A stretch of 64,000 nt of DNA from Planctomycetota bacterium (GCA_014381825.1 JACNKX010000151.1:62001-126000); one strand, 5' to 3'. Positions 32,017-42,266 are shown, numbered from the stretch's first letter. A program made the numbers and translations. The notes: generated from the sequence alone by a model not told the origin.

Positions 32017-34773
32017 TCAAGCCGTGCCAATCCCCTTGGCGGTGGCGATTTTCGCATTCACCTGATCAACGGCTGTTTGTGCTTCCTCCGCGGTTTTGGC
32101 GGCAGCTGTTGCGGCATTCGTGGCGGCGACGGCCGTCGCCTCAAGCGGCTTTGCGGCAGCAGCCCGATCTGTCGCGACCTTTTGAGCAGCTACGACAGCT
32201 GCATCGGTATCGATCACTTTCTTCTCGGACGCGACCACCAGCTGCTTGGCCGTCTCGAGCGCAGCTGCTTTCGCCTTGGCGTCTTTACCAGCTGCATCAA
32301 GATTTGCTTGTTTCGTCACGGCGATGGTAGCCAATGCGGCGGCCGCATCGATAAGAACTTTCTCGTCACCGGCCTTCGTGGCCGCATCTTTCGCTTTAGC
32401 GACTGCTTCATTCAGCGGGGTGAGTACGGCGACATAAGCTGCCACGGTCTTCGTCGCAGCCGCATAAGCTGCTTCCGTTGCAGTCACGGAGGCTTTGGCT
32501 TTTACTAGTTCGGCCTTCGTAGTCTCCGCAAGCTTCTGGCCGGCGACGACGGCTTCGTTCGCAGCCACCAACTCTGCTTTCGCCTTATCGGATGCGGCAA
32601 CCGCCGTCTGAGCTGCCTCGGCAAGTTCAGCGTGTGCGACTTCGCGTTCCTCTAACACTCCATTCGCGTCCGTAAGTTGCTGGCGAAGGGTAGCGAGCTG
32701 AGCCGTGAATGTGATCTCTCCGTTCCAACGATTAACTTCGCGCTGTGCCGCAGCCAATGCGGCGGCAGCAGCGTCAGCCGCGACCTTGGCTACCGATGCT
32801 GCATCTTCCGCAGGCTTTACCTTCGGCGTTAGGTCGGCAACCACCTTTTGGGCCGCTTTGTAGCCGACATCGGCGTCTTTCGCTGCCTTGTCTGCAGTTA
32901 CCAGAGCCCGCTTCGCAGTTTCGAGGGTTGCAGCAGCGGCCACCATTGTCTTCTTGTTTGCTGCCAGTTGTGCCGTCTTCTTGGCGGCGATACCTTTAAT
33001 CGCTTCCGCCAACTTCACAAGTTCGGCGTCGTCTTTCAGCAATTTCGTCGCTGTTTCTGCCATCGTCGAAGCTTCGTTCAACTTTGGCACTCCGTCTGCT
33101 AACGCCGCGACGGCTAGCGTCGCTGCTTCGTATGCCTTAGTCGACTGGTCAGTCGTTTGAGTTGCTGTTGCTAAGAGCGCGGTGGCACCATCGAGTACCT
33201 TCTTTGCCTCGGCAGCTGCTTTCTGCGCTGCGGCTAGATCCGCTTTAACTTTGTCTGCCGCTGACTGTGCGGCAACGTAAGCGTCTGCAAGCGGTTTATG
33301 CTCTGCTTGTTTAACCGTCAAAAACTGTGTCGAAGCCGCCAATCGCTCGGCCAGCGTAGGCGGATTCGGTGTCAAGTCACCGATTCGCGCACCGTCAGCA
33401 GCGTTCCAGACACGAATGGCACCGGTCCAGTCGCCAGCAATTGCGCGATTCGTTTCGTTACAGAAGCTAACTTCCAGAGCCAAATCGCCGAAGGCTTCGA
33501 AGTCGCGTTGCTTGGCACCATTTTGATCCCACAGTCGCGGCACTCGGTCGCGACCGCAAGAAAATATCCGACTATCACGTGTAAACTCAATTGACGCAGC
33601 ACCACCGCCATGTGCTCCCCAATTCTTGATCTGGCCGCCGTTGTTCATCTCCCAGAGACGGATGGACCCATCTTCGCTGCACGACGCCACCACGTTCGAG
33701 TCGCTGCGCCAGGAAACGTCCGTCACGCATTTCGTGTGTGCCTTCAGCGTCAAGTACTCGCGCCCGGTCCAACCTTCCCAGACATAGAGGCCACCAGCCC
33801 GATCACCCGTCGCCAGCAACACGCTGTCGGGGCTGAACTCAAGCGAACAAACCCAATCAGTGTGTTTCCGCAACTCGTGTAAAAGACGACCTGACTCGGT
33901 CGAGTAAATTCGCACGACTCTTTGCGGTCCACCGAGCGCGATTAACGTTTGATCCGAGCTTATATCAGCGGCCAAAACGGTATCAAGCTCGTCCCCAACC
34001 TCGAACACACGTTCGCCGGTTAGGACATTCCAGACAATCGCCTTTCCGGTCGCGCCACCTTGCCCACCACCCGCCAACAGTAGGCTTCCGTTGCGGCTGA
34101 ACTTTAGAATCTGAACCGTACCTTCGGGGAAAGGCAATGCGCCGACCAGTTGAAGTGTCTGCGTGTTGTAGAGCAGCACTTGTCGCTGGCTCGCGATGGC
34201 CACCAATGGAGACCAAGGGCTCGTCGCCATCGCGGAAATAGCTGTTGTAGCCTCTGTCCGAGTGACAGGTTCGAGGCTCAACCGCGGAGGCATCGGTGAC
34301 ACAGCCGGTCGCTCGGTCGGAGCGCTTTGCAACGCCAGATCGAATGTCTTCTTTTTCTTCAGTTTCGCTTTGCTGCTCTTGGTCTCAAGCACGCCACCGT
34401 CAACCCATTTACGGATCGTCTCGATCATCTCGTCCGGCAGCTTCGGCTGCTCGGGGGGCATGTAGGGTTCGCTTTCATGGGTGATCAGCGAATAGAGATA
34501 GCTGGCCCCGGAATCGCCGGCATCAACCACTTCTCCTGAACCGCCCCCCAGCATCAAGTTACCGTAACTCGACAAGTCTAGATCACCGCTCTTCTTGTCG
34601 GCGTTGTGACACGAGAGGCACTTTTGACGAAGGATGGGCATCACGTCATCCTCGAAGGTAACGATTGGCGGCTTCTTTTTGGCAGTCTCTTCGCCAGAAC
34701 TGGGCGAAACGGCCACCGTCAGGCCACAAATGAGAATGGGAAGCAAGTTTCCTATGACGTGCCGCGTCTTCAT
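32017..34773 (-). CDS. Exported cytochrome-c/WD40/coiled-coil protein
   Basis: The predicted 918-residue product has a signal peptide ending near SPSSGEE. A planctomycete cytochrome-c-like domain (PSCyt1 type) follows, with heme motif CLSCH near residue 48 and the closing MPPEQPKLPDEMIETIRKWV. Then come about six to seven WD40 repeats (about 155-470) with strings such as LLATGDRAGGLYVWEG and VVASCSEDGSIRLWEM. From about 490 on there is a very long Ala/Lys-rich coiled-coil region. The ATG at 34773 is preferred because GGAGGAT lies about eight bases upstream. It is the last gene of the DUF1501/PPC/DUF1549 block and probably works with them on the cell surface. The coiled-coil tail is unusually long for this type. 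Confidence 0.85.
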   Translation of the reverse strand: MKTRHVIGNLLPILICGLTVAVSPSSGEETAKKKPPIVTFEDDVMPILRQKCLSCHNADKKSGDLDLSSYGNLMLGGGSGEVVDAGDSGASYLYSLITHESEPYMPPEQPKLPDEMIETIRKWVDGGVLETKSSKAKLKKKKTFDLALQSAPTERPAVSPMPPRLSLEPVTRTEATTAISAMATSPWSPLVAIASQRQVLLYNTQTLQLVGALPFPEGTVQILKFSRNGSLLLAGGGQGGATGKAIVWNVLTGERVFEVGDELDTVLAADISSDQTLIALGGPQRVVRIYSTESGRLLHELRKHTDWVCSLEFSPDSVLLATGDRAGGLYVWEGWTGREYLTLKAHTKCVTDVSWRSDSNVVASCSEDGSIRLWEMNNGGQIKNWGAHGGGAASIEFTRDSRIFSCGRDRVPRLWDQNGAKQRDFEAFGDLALEVSFCNETNRAIAGDWTGAIRVWNAADGARIGDLTPNPPTLAERLAASTQFLTVKQAEHKPLADAYVAAQSAADKVKADLAAAQKAAAEAKKVLDGATALLATATQTTDQSTKAYEAATLAVAALADGVPKLNEASTMAETATKLLKDDAELVKLAEAIKGIAAKKTAQLAANKKTMVAAAATLETAKRALVTADKAAKDADVGYKAAQKVVADLTPKVKPAEDAASVAKVAADAAAAALAAAQREVNRWNGEITFTAQLATLRQQLTDANGVLEEREVAHAELAEAAQTAVAASDKAKAELVAANEAVVAGQKLAETTKAELVKAKASVTATEAAYAAATKTVAAYVAVLTPLNEAVAKAKDAATKAGDEKVLIDAAAALATIAVTKQANLDAAGKDAKAKAAALETAKQLVVASEKKVIDTDAAVVAAQKVATDRAAAAKPLEATAVAATNAATAAAKTAEEAQTAVDQVNAKIATAKGIGTA

Positions 34774-34932
34774 CACGGTCATCCTCCAACGAAAGTTGTA
34801 ACCCCAGGCGGGCGGCGCTGACATGAAGCCAACGCCGTGGGGCGTGTGTGCCTAATTCCATCCTACACAGACGACGCACCATTACGCCAGTCTTCGCAGC
34901 ACTCGCCGGGTGCGAAACCCAGCCTGTTTTTC

Positions 34933-37368
34933 TTAGTGGTTGAATACAAACTCGCGTGCATTCAGCAGCGCCCAGAACACATCTTCCAGAACCTGTTTCT
35001 TGTCCTCGACTTCGGCCAAAACAGCGATCAACTCGTTCTTTTCTTTGTCGGTCGGCCGCCGCGTCAGGCAGCGAATGTACAATTCCTCAACGATCTGCTC
35101 AGGAGCGATCTTCTCTTCCAGACGCTTACCGATCAGATTTCCTTGGGTGACTTTGCCTTGGAGTGTATCTCCGTTGAGCAAATGCAGCGCCTGTGACAAG
35201 TTGGGCTCGACCTTCACTTCGCAAGCACAAACCGATTCGCGAGTGGCTCGCCCGAAAGTCGACAGGAAGTATGTACTAGTATTTCCATTAGCGATCTGAA
35301 CCGCTCGAGCGCCCAGTGGCAGACCGCCAAATTTATTCTTGGTGTCTGTCACCTGGCTGATCAAATCAAGCAGGATTTCCGCACGCACACGTCGCAACGA
35401 CGCATGCGAAAAATTCTTTGTGTCCGTCGCATTCGTGTCGTTTGTGGCCGTGCTAAGTTGGTATGTACGCGAAGTGCATATATCACGCACTAGCTTCTTA
35501 AAGTCGTACTTGTACTCGGTAAACTTCTGCCCCAGCGAATTCAACAACTCCGGGTTAACAGCAGGATTACTGACTCGGACGTCGTCGACCTCGTTAATGA
35601 TGCCTTGGCCGAAAAAGTGATTCCAGACAATGTTCGCTAGGTTTTTGGCGAAGTAGGGATTTTCGGCTGAAGCCAGCCAGTTGGCCATCACGACACGGCG
35701 GTCTCTGCCTGCGAGCTCCGGCACTTCGCCGCCCAGGAACTTGGGAACCATAACACGGCCACCAACTGGATGGTTTACTTCTCCGCCGCCGCTATTGAAG
35801 ATGATCTGTTCGCGAGGATCTTCGCCGCGTTTACGGCCAATCTGAGAGAAGAAAGCCGCAAAGCTGTAGTAGTCATCCATCGTCCAGCGGTCCAACGGAT
35901 GGTTGTGGCATTGGGCGCATTGGATCCGCATGCCCATAAACACTTGGGCAACGTTCTCCGCAACCTTTTTCGGGTCGCCTTCCATCTGGTAGTAATTGGT
36001 GGCGGCGTTCTCGAACGTGCCGCCGCTGGCACCGAGCAACTCTTGCACCAATTGGTCCATCGGCATGTTGCTGGCAATGCGTTCCTGAATCCAGTTGTAG
36101 TAGCGGAGCATCGGCTTGTAGGCGATTTGCTGTGTTGTGCGAACCTGCAACAATTCGGCCCATTTCATAACCCACATCTCAACGAATTCCTTGCGGCCAA
36201 GCAGGTCATCCACTAGCTTGTCGCGTTTTTTCGGGTCGGGGTCGCTGATGAATTGGTGGTACTCCTCGACGCTTGGCAGAACGCCCACGACATCGAGCGA
36301 CACGCGCCGCAGGAATTCTTCGTCCGTGCAGAGTTCCGAAGGCTGAATGCGGAGTTTCTTGAACTTGTCGTACATCAATTCGTCGACAAAGTTGTTGGCG
36401 GCGACCTCGGTCCACTTGAAGTCCAAGCCCTTCGGCAACACGATGAAGTGCGTGCCGACGGTGTGAGTCTCGAAGCGCGCCATAATAAAGGCCTCACCTC
36501 GGTTGGCGGCTGTGACGACTCCGTTCTGCTCGATCGGAGCCGAGTTGTCGTTGTTCGACAGGAAGAATGCCAGCGACGTAACGTCCCTGTCAGTACCATC
36601 CGAATACTTCGCTCGCACGTTGATTTGTTGAGTCGCACCTTCGCCATCGAGTACAGCGCCCTTGGGGTATATCTCGACGGAAACGACTTTGGGTACTTCA
36701 CCTTGATCTTTAGGAACACCGGCCCGCAGCCATCGTAACAACGTGTCGGCATACTCGCTGTCCATGTCGAATCGCTTGCCGCCGGTGTGTGGAACGACGC
36801 CAGTAATTTTTTCGAGCAATAGACTGGCTTCCGGAATTGCCAGATTGACGCGGCGCCCAGGCATCTCGCGGGTCAGCCGGTCGTAGTCGCCAACCGGGTC
36901 AAAGCCGAACAAAGAAAGACGGAAGCCATCCTTTCCACTAGCCGCACCATGGCAACTTCCTGTATTACAGCCGGACTTCATCCAGACCGGCATGACATCA
37001 AGCTGGAAGCTGATGGCCGGGTCCTCTGTGGCACGTTGCACTTCGACTGGGACTTTTACCGACAGTCCAGCGTAGGTGATGGTCAATTCGGCAGCGCCGT
37101 CGGTTTTTGGATACAGAACGTTTTTGTCAATTCGCGCTAGTTCACCGTTCGACAGCGCAAACGTCGCTTCGGCGGTCACATCGCGGGTGATCCCATCCGA
37201 GTATTCAGCTTGGACGATGAGCGATTGGCGGTCGCGAACGGTCGTCAGTTGTACGTCACCCGGATAGACATTCAGCTGGGCAGGCTTCGGTTCTTCGGCC
37301 GAGGCAACTTGGGTTGCGGCAACCACCAACAATGCGAGGGTGAAAATCCGTGACGTTTGAAGTCGCAT
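34933..37368 (-). CDS. DUF1549/DUF1553 cytochrome-like protein
   Basis: This is an exported protein of 811 residues found chiefly in Planctomycetes. A signal peptide (to about residue 24) is followed by an Ig-like/Big_2 domain (about 30-110). A heme-like motif in GCNTGSCHGAASGKDGF has four residues between the cysteines. A second Ig-like region (about 205-320) comes before the DUF1549 (PSCyt2) domain, which begins near NNFVDELMYDKFKKLRI and contains CAQCHNHPLDRW. The DUF1553 (PSD1) domain fills the C-terminal third (KNLANIVWNHFFGQGI and VCACEVKVEPNLSQALHLLNG). The role is unknown; the two motifs suggest electron transfer or a membrane-surface complex. Confidence 0.93.
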   Translation of the reverse strand: MRLQTSRIFTLALLVVAATQVASAEEPKPAQLNVYPGDVQLTTVRDRQSLIVQAEYSDGITRDVTAEATFALSNGELARIDKNVLYPKTDGAAELTITYAGLSVKVPVEVQRATEDPAISFQLDVMPVWMKSGCNTGSCHGAASGKDGFRLSLFGFDPVGDYDRLTREMPGRRVNLAIPEASLLLEKITGVVPHTGGKRFDMDSEYADTLLRWLRAGVPKDQGEVPKVVSVEIYPKGAVLDGEGATQQINVRAKYSDGTDRDVTSLAFFLSNNDNSAPIEQNGVVTAANRGEAFIMARFETHTVGTHFIVLPKGLDFKWTEVAANNFVDELMYDKFKKLRIQPSELCTDEEFLRRVSLDVVGVLPSVEEYHQFISDPDPKKRDKLVDDLLGRKEFVEMWVMKWAELLQVRTTQQIAYKPMLRYYNWIQERIASNMPMDQLVQELLGASGGTFENAATNYYQMEGDPKKVAENVAQVFMGMRIQCAQCHNHPLDRWTMDDYYSFAAFFSQIGRKRGEDPREQIIFNSGGGEVNHPVGGRVMVPKFLGGEVPELAGRDRRVVMANWLASAENPYFAKNLANIVWNHFFGQGIINEVDDVRVSNPAVNPELLNSLGQKFTEYKYDFKKLVRDICTSRTYQLSTATNDTNATDTKNFSHASLRRVRAEILLDLISQVTDTKNKFGGLPLGARAVQIANGNTSTYFLSTFGRATRESVCACEVKVEPNLSQALHLLNGDTLQGKVTQGNLIGKRLEEKIAPEQIVEELYIRCLTRRPTDKEKNELIAVLAEVEDKKQVLEDVFWALLNAREFVFNH

Positions 37369-37458
37369 AGTCCTTAAATCCTGTGTTGAGTTCTTGTAGC
37401 CGAACTTGCGAGAGTTCGGACACCAGAAGCCTTGTGACTCCTGCTAAGGGAATGGCTG

Positions 37459-39933
37459 TTACTCGCCGCCACTACTTGCGGCAGCAGCATTACGAGCTTC
37501 CTGGCGTTTCTGGGCTGCCAAGCGAAGTTTCTCAAGCCGCGTAAGCGGCTTCGGTGGTGGAGCTGGCTTGGCGACAACGGGAGCCGCCTCGGGCTTCTTC
37601 TCCGCCGGCTTTGGCATCGGCGGAGGTGGCGGTGCATTCGGCTCAGGCGGCAGCGGCGCGTCGATTTGAAGTTGAACACCGCCTGCGGTGCTAACAATGG
37701 GTTCGCCGTTCTTCATGATTGTGAGTTGGCAAATCAAATTGTGTTTACCAACAGGGCTCGCGGGATCGGTCTTCAACGTAAAGATCAATTCCTTCGTATC
37801 CTTATTGAACTTCATCTCCGTGGTCGTAACTTTAGGAGGAGTTCCAAGAAGCCGCGCCGTCGCCTCACCTTCAAACGGCGTGTTGTGATTGAGCTTGCAA
37901 AGGACTAAAGCTTCTTGACCTTGCTCGCAAGCGGCGCGTTGCAACTCGAAACGAACCAACGCGTCGGTAATTTCTAAATCGGCAAGCTGCGATGAGCCCC
38001 ACATGCCACCCGACGTTCCGAGGGCGTAAACTTTCCACGGTTTGATTTGGGCGTTTCCATTAGCGTTAATCGGGTAGTTTACTTCGGTCTGGCCTTTCGG
38101 AATGTTGACGGAACTGGCCCCACCCAATCCCGGCGGACGGAACGGTAGCTGAACGTTAATTTGCTCATCCCAGCCTTCCTTCTTCGTGGCGACGACTTTC
38201 AACTGCATCGAGCCATTACGCACGACAGGTACCTTAGGAACAACGATATCGATCTTGAAGGGTAACTCGTCAACAACGGCAACGGCCAACTGCTTGACAT
38301 CCTTCCAGCGATAGAGCGATTGGCCCGGAGCCGAGATGATATAATCCGCGCGGTTTCCAAATCCGCCTCGTATCGCATCGTTCTCGAAATGCTTAGCGGT
38401 AAAATTCAACAGTTTGCCGGACAACGGTGCGTCGGCTGCGGCCTCGAATACGACGGGCATGGTGTTCATATTGGCGGGCATGGTGTCGCAGATCATCGTG
38501 ATTCCCGCCGGCAGGTCAGTTCCTTCAAGAACAATATCCCCGCCAAAATTCCCGCGACCCGCATTGATCAGTGTGGCAAAACGACCGCCTCGAGGCACGT
38601 AAATCTGTTGTCGGAATTGACCGTAGCGTTCGACTCGAGGGATTGAAAGCGTGAGCTTCGGTGTGACCGCTTGGAATTCAACTCGATAGACAAGATCCGG
38701 GCCTCCGCGACCAAGGTGATCGGTTATGCGAAGAGTGTACTCACCATCTGCGGGAACATTGAAGCGGAAATAACTATCAGGGCCGCGCTGATCATCATTG
38801 CCCAAAATTCCGCCACCAGCGGCGTTATACAGGTTCATGACCGGATCAAGACCGGATCGTATCCGACGAGCAAAACATTCAACTTCGAATTGCTGACCCT
38901 TCTTGGCGGTGAACTTGAAGAAGTCGATGTCGCCGGGCGATTGAATGATGCCATTGAAAGCTAAAGGCAACTCCGCAGGAGATGCCGTTGCGATCTCGTT
39001 GTTCGGCTCGGCTTCAAACGCGTTTCCGTGTTCAAACAGGCGGAAATTGTTAGCGGTCGGCGCGACGCCACCATCGTCCTGCGCGAAGACACCAAAGTCG
39101 GTTACATCTTCTGCCGGAAGAGCGAATTTCTGTAAGTGGTCGCCAGATGGCAGGCCGAGGAATTTGACTTCCACTTCCTCGCCCATCTTGCCGCCAGCCG
39201 GATAGACGGCGGTTGGTCGTGGGAACGTGCCGACGTGCAGGCGGTAGTTATTGCCAGCAGCGTAGGCACTCTCGCGAATTTCAATAAAGTATTTGCCATC
39301 TGCCGGTGCGACGATCGAGGCGTAAGCATCTTGCAATCCAAAAGGCGTGTCGTCGTTTGCAGATAGCTCGAAACGCTTCTCATCCAGAATCGCGACGTAG
39401 GGATCAAACAGAGCAGTGCTCAGACGCATGGCGACGACTTCTGCTGAGATCCGCTGGCCCTTCTTGGCTTCGATCACGTAGTAATCGACGTCTTCGTTGC
39501 CGACATTGCCGTTGATGACTTTGTTCAATTCGATGGGTTGAGGTACAGCAAAGTCGCTGTTCGGTTCTTTCTCATCGACAGCTGCAAGATCTTCGACCCA
39601 GAATGTTCGATAATCGGAGATCCCTGATTTCGTGCGAACCTGCGCGACGTGCTCGCCGAGTCGCATATCGGCGGCAATCTTCAAGGTCACCTTGACGTTA
39701 CCGGCCGCTGGCTCGAGTTTCGTGACTTCGAAGCCTTCGCCCTCATAGAAAAAGATCTCTTCCGCGTCGGCCAGGTTAGATCCGTTGAACGAAACGGTTA
39801 ACTCCTGGCCACGCTGTACTCCGCGCGGCGTAACGCTGCTGAGTCGCGGGGAGGCAGCCTGCGCCGAGGCAACAAGCGAAAGGCAAACTAACGAAGTGAC
39901 GACCATCCGGGCCAGATGATTGCGTCGCGACAT
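37459..39933 (-). CDS. Exported pre-peptidase C-terminal (PPC) domain protein
   Basis: This 824-residue exported protein has a signal peptide (MSRRNHLARMVVTSLVCLSL... to AQAA). An Ig-like domain (about 28-110) is followed by tandem PPC domains in which the pattern DVDYYVIEAKKGQRI and DIDFFKFTAKKGQQFEVE recurs. The C-terminal part has further beta domains and ends in a Pro/Ala/Lys-rich tail. PPC domains usually accompany secreted peptidases, but no protease domain is present. The gene lies between the DUF1501 gene and the DUF1549/1553 gene on the same strand, so the products are likely co-expressed and may form one surface complex. Confidence 0.88.
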   Translation of the reverse strand: MSRRNHLARMVVTSLVCLSLVASAQAASPRLSSVTPRGVQRGQELTVSFNGSNLADAEEIFFYEGEGFEVTKLEPAAGNVKVTLKIAADMRLGEHVAQVRTKSGISDYRTFWVEDLAAVDEKEPNSDFAVPQPIELNKVINGNVGNEDVDYYVIEAKKGQRISAEVVAMRLSTALFDPYVAILDEKRFELSANDDTPFGLQDAYASIVAPADGKYFIEIRESAYAAGNNYRLHVGTFPRPTAVYPAGGKMGEEVEVKFLGLPSGDHLQKFALPAEDVTDFGVFAQDDGGVAPTANNFRLFEHGNAFEAEPNNEIATASPAELPLAFNGIIQSPGDIDFFKFTAKKGQQFEVECFARRIRSGLDPVMNLYNAAGGGILGNDDQRGPDSYFRFNVPADGEYTLRITDHLGRGGPDLVYRVEFQAVTPKLTLSIPRVERYGQFRQQIYVPRGGRFATLINAGRGNFGGDIVLEGTDLPAGITMICDTMPANMNTMPVVFEAAADAPLSGKLLNFTAKHFENDAIRGGFGNRADYIISAPGQSLYRWKDVKQLAVAVVDELPFKIDIVVPKVPVVRNGSMQLKVVATKKEGWDEQINVQLPFRPPGLGGASSVNIPKGQTEVNYPINANGNAQIKPWKVYALGTSGGMWGSSQLADLEITDALVRFELQRAACEQGQEALVLCKLNHNTPFEGEATARLLGTPPKVTTTEMKFNKDTKELIFTLKTDPASPVGKHNLICQLTIMKNGEPIVSTAGGVQLQIDAPLPPEPNAPPPPPMPKPAEKKPEAAPVVAKPAPPPKPLTRLEKLRLAAQKRQEARNAAAASSGGE

Positions 39934-40015
39934 GGCTATTCTCCGAGTATCTACGAATTGCGGGCCACGCTTTCAGACGTGGCCCGCATGAAGTTTCATT
40001 CACAAGGCGGGCCAG

Positions 40016-41302
40016 CTAGACAATCAACTCTTTGCGAATCTTGCCGCCGTTAACGATTTCGATGGGGCGATCGCCGGGCGACATTAGCTCTTTGTCAGCG
40101 ACAATACCCAGTCGACTGTAAATGGTCGTCGCCCAGTCTTCGACCGTCAATGGACTTTCTTCCGGCTCACTCGCGATCGAGTTCGATGAACCATAGACGA
40201 TACCCGGCTTGATTCCGCCACCGGCGAGAACAACGCTGAACACTTTTGGCCAATGGTCACGTCCAGCGTTGCCATTGATCTTCGGCGTCCGACCAAATTC
40301 GGACGCGATTGCGATCAGAGTCGAGTCCAGTAGCCCGCGCTGATCCAGATCACGAACAAGCGTCGCGAAAGCTTGATCGAATTGCGGCACTTGGCTCTTG
40401 ATCGAACCATCGATGTTGTTATGCATGTCCCAGCCACCGTAAGTCGTGGTGACGAAACGCACACCAGATTCGACGAGACGACGACAAAGCAACAGCCGCG
40501 AGCCAGCCGTGTTGCGACCATATTCGTCTCGAAGCTTACCGTCTTCCTTTTCGATATCGAACGCTTCTCTTGCCTTTTGCGAACTGATCATCGCATAGGC
40601 CCGATTATAGAACGTGTCGACAGCGTCGAGAGAATCGGACTTTTCCTTGCTCTTGAAGTGATCATTGACCACGTCAAGTACACGGCGACGTGTCGAGAAG
40701 CGACCTTCATCAACGCCACTGGGCAGGTTCAAGTCACGAACCTTGAAGCCCTTGCTGGCTGGGTCCGCACCAAGACTGAACCCGGCGTATGACGAACTCA
40801 AGTAGCCAGTACCGGCGAACTGGTTCGGCTGATTAGGAACACAAACGTACTGCGGAAGGTTATTCCGAGGGCCGAACTCGTGAGCTACCACGCTGCCCAT
40901 ACTCGGGAACGTCAACGCAGGACTCGGACGATAGCCGGTGAACATATTGTGAGTGCCACGCTCGTGCGCGGCTTCGCCATGCGTCATCGAGCGACAGATC
41001 GCAAGCTTGTCTGCGACCGTCGCTGTCTGCTTCCAAGTCTCGTTGATCCGCACACCTTCGACGTTCGTCGCGATGCTGTTCATCGGGCCACGATATTCGA
41101 TCGGTGCATAGGGCTTCGGGTCGAACGTCTCCTGGTGGCACATTCCTCCAGGCATGTAAATGAAGATCATCGATTTCGCGGGACCTTCTTTGGTCTCGTA
41201 GAATTTCTGATCTGCTCGTGCCTCTTTCATGCGGAAGAAATCCGCGAGAGACAGGCCAATACCACCAGCGAAACCAACGTGCAAAAAGTCACGACGTCTC
41301 AT
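40016..41302 (-). CDS. DUF1501 protein with Tat signal
   Basis: The 428-residue product begins MRRRDFLHVGFAGGIGLSLADF, a twin-arginine signal. The family is related to the alkaline-phosphatase/sulfatase fold. Typical DUF1501 strings are FIYMPGGMCHQETFDPKPYAP, CRSMTHGEAAHERGTHNMFTGY and ASEFGRTPKINGNAGRDHWPKVF. It is first in the four-gene planctomycete block and so may set its expression. Biochemical function is unknown. In many planctomycetes this gene stands directly beside DUF1549/DUF1553 genes, and the same holds here with the PPC gene between them. Confidence 0.94.
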   Translation of the reverse strand: MRRRDFLHVGFAGGIGLSLADFFRMKEARADQKFYETKEGPAKSMIFIYMPGGMCHQETFDPKPYAPIEYRGPMNSIATNVEGVRINETWKQTATVADKLAICRSMTHGEAAHERGTHNMFTGYRPSPALTFPSMGSVVAHEFGPRNNLPQYVCVPNQPNQFAGTGYLSSSYAGFSLGADPASKGFKVRDLNLPSGVDEGRFSTRRRVLDVVNDHFKSKEKSDSLDAVDTFYNRAYAMISSQKAREAFDIEKEDGKLRDEYGRNTAGSRLLLCRRLVESGVRFVTTTYGGWDMHNNIDGSIKSQVPQFDQAFATLVRDLDQRGLLDSTLIAIASEFGRTPKINGNAGRDHWPKVFSVVLAGGGIKPGIVYGSSNSIASEPEESPLTVEDWATTIYSRLGIVADKELMSPGDRPIEIVNGGKIRKELIV

Positions 41303-41580
41303 CGGTGCTCCTCCTAATTTGTTTTAGAGAGTGTTCCGTTCAATATTAAGCTGGATAGAAGGTGTGTATTTTATCCAGCACTCAGGCGTGTTCAATCGGT
41401 GAGTCAGGTGGGGTCGGATTAAGCCAATTCCAACAAACATCAGGAATGGTTGATCCGATGGCGCATGATAGCCGCCCGAGGCCGAGTTGTCAAAGACTTA
41501 AATCCGAGGATTTCTAAGATTGATTTGAACCTTCAATTCTTATTCTCAGCGGATGTCATTAACGGCCTTCAAGAACGACA

Positions 41581-41625
41581 CAAGCCCCTGCAAAGACGCA
41601 AGTTGTGTCTTGTCGCAGGGGCTTG
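41581..41625 (-). terminator. Strong hairpin after csrA
   Basis: CAAGCCCCTGC (41581-41591) pairs perfectly with GCAGGGGCTTG (41615-41625), and an inner stem AAGAC/GTCTT (41593-41597 with 41607-41611) extends it. It lies 82 bases after the csrA stop on the strand that csrA is read from. No T run follows, so it may be a non-canonical terminator. Confidence 0.55.
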
Positions 41626-41706
41626 ATAGCATCACGCCAGTCGATTGGACAGCTAAACGATTGCGCCGCGCGTCAAAAGCGGCGAGCACGGCGAATTCGT
41701 TTGTGA

Positions 41707-41901
41707 TTATGCGGCTTTCGCCTGAACCGCGACTTCGAGCGCCTTGGTTTCGTCAGGGTCGAGTTCTTCACGTAGAACGAGCATGTCGCCGGGAGCTTCA
41801 ATACCGAGCCGTACGCGGTCACCAGACACGCGCACTACCGTCACTACGATTGAATCGCCCAGCCGGACGCGTTCTCGTTCTTTTCTGGATAGAACCAGCA
41901 T
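41707..41901 (-). CDS. csrA: Carbon storage regulator CsrA
   Basis: CsrA is a small dimeric RNA-binding protein that represses or stabilises mRNAs by covering GGA motifs near their start. The 64-residue product has the canonical MLVLSRKERERVRLGDSIVVTVV start and the RVRLGIEAP motif. A longer open frame exists, but the ATG at 41901 has GGAGG just upstream and matches the family N-terminus exactly. It lies 68 bases downstream of the 98-residue gene and is probably co-transcribed with it. No flagellar gene is nearby. Confidence 0.95.
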   Translation of the reverse strand: MLVLSRKERERVRLGDSIVVTVVRVSGDRVRLGIEAPGDMLVLREELDPDETKALEVAVQAKAA

Positions 41902-41969
41902 CTTCAAACCTCCGTGTATGAATGCCAAGGGCCTAGCAGGCCTTGAGTTAGAGTCGGTCAGGTGCTGCT

Positions 41970-42266
41970 TTAGGCAGCCTGCGTCTGAATCTCGGGCGCC
42001 GCGACGAGATGCGTCCGATGCATTCGCTGTCCCGTCGAACCGTAAAACAGGATTGTGTTGGATTCCGTTTCCCAAATCGCCGTTAGCTTGACCGATCTTG
42101 GGCCGTGTAGACAGAAGTAGACGCCACAAGGCTTACCGGCACGCAACAGAATTCGCTCAGTAATATCGAATACATTGACCTCCAGTTCGTTGTATTCGCA
42201 GATAGTTTGGTGAACATATCGACGTAAGTCGTCCAGGTCGTAAATCGGGAGAGATGCTGCCTTCAT
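41970..42266 (-). CDS. Small conserved-looking protein upstream of csrA
   Basis: The 98-residue product (MKAASLPIYDLDDLRRYVHQT...) has an N-terminal helix with acidic and aromatic residues, then beta-like segments (PCGVYFCLHGPRSVKLTAIW) and a C-terminal tail (TGQRMHRTHLVAAPEI). It is unlike FliW, the usual CsrA antagonist. AGGAG lies about 12 bases before the ATG. It is 68 bases upstream of csrA on the same strand, so a functional link with CsrA is possible but not shown. Confidence 0.7.
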   Translation of the reverse strand: MKAASLPIYDLDDLRRYVHQTICEYNELEVNVFDITERILLRAGKPCGVYFCLHGPRSVKLTAIWETESNTILFYGSTGQRMHRTHLVAAPEIQTQAA

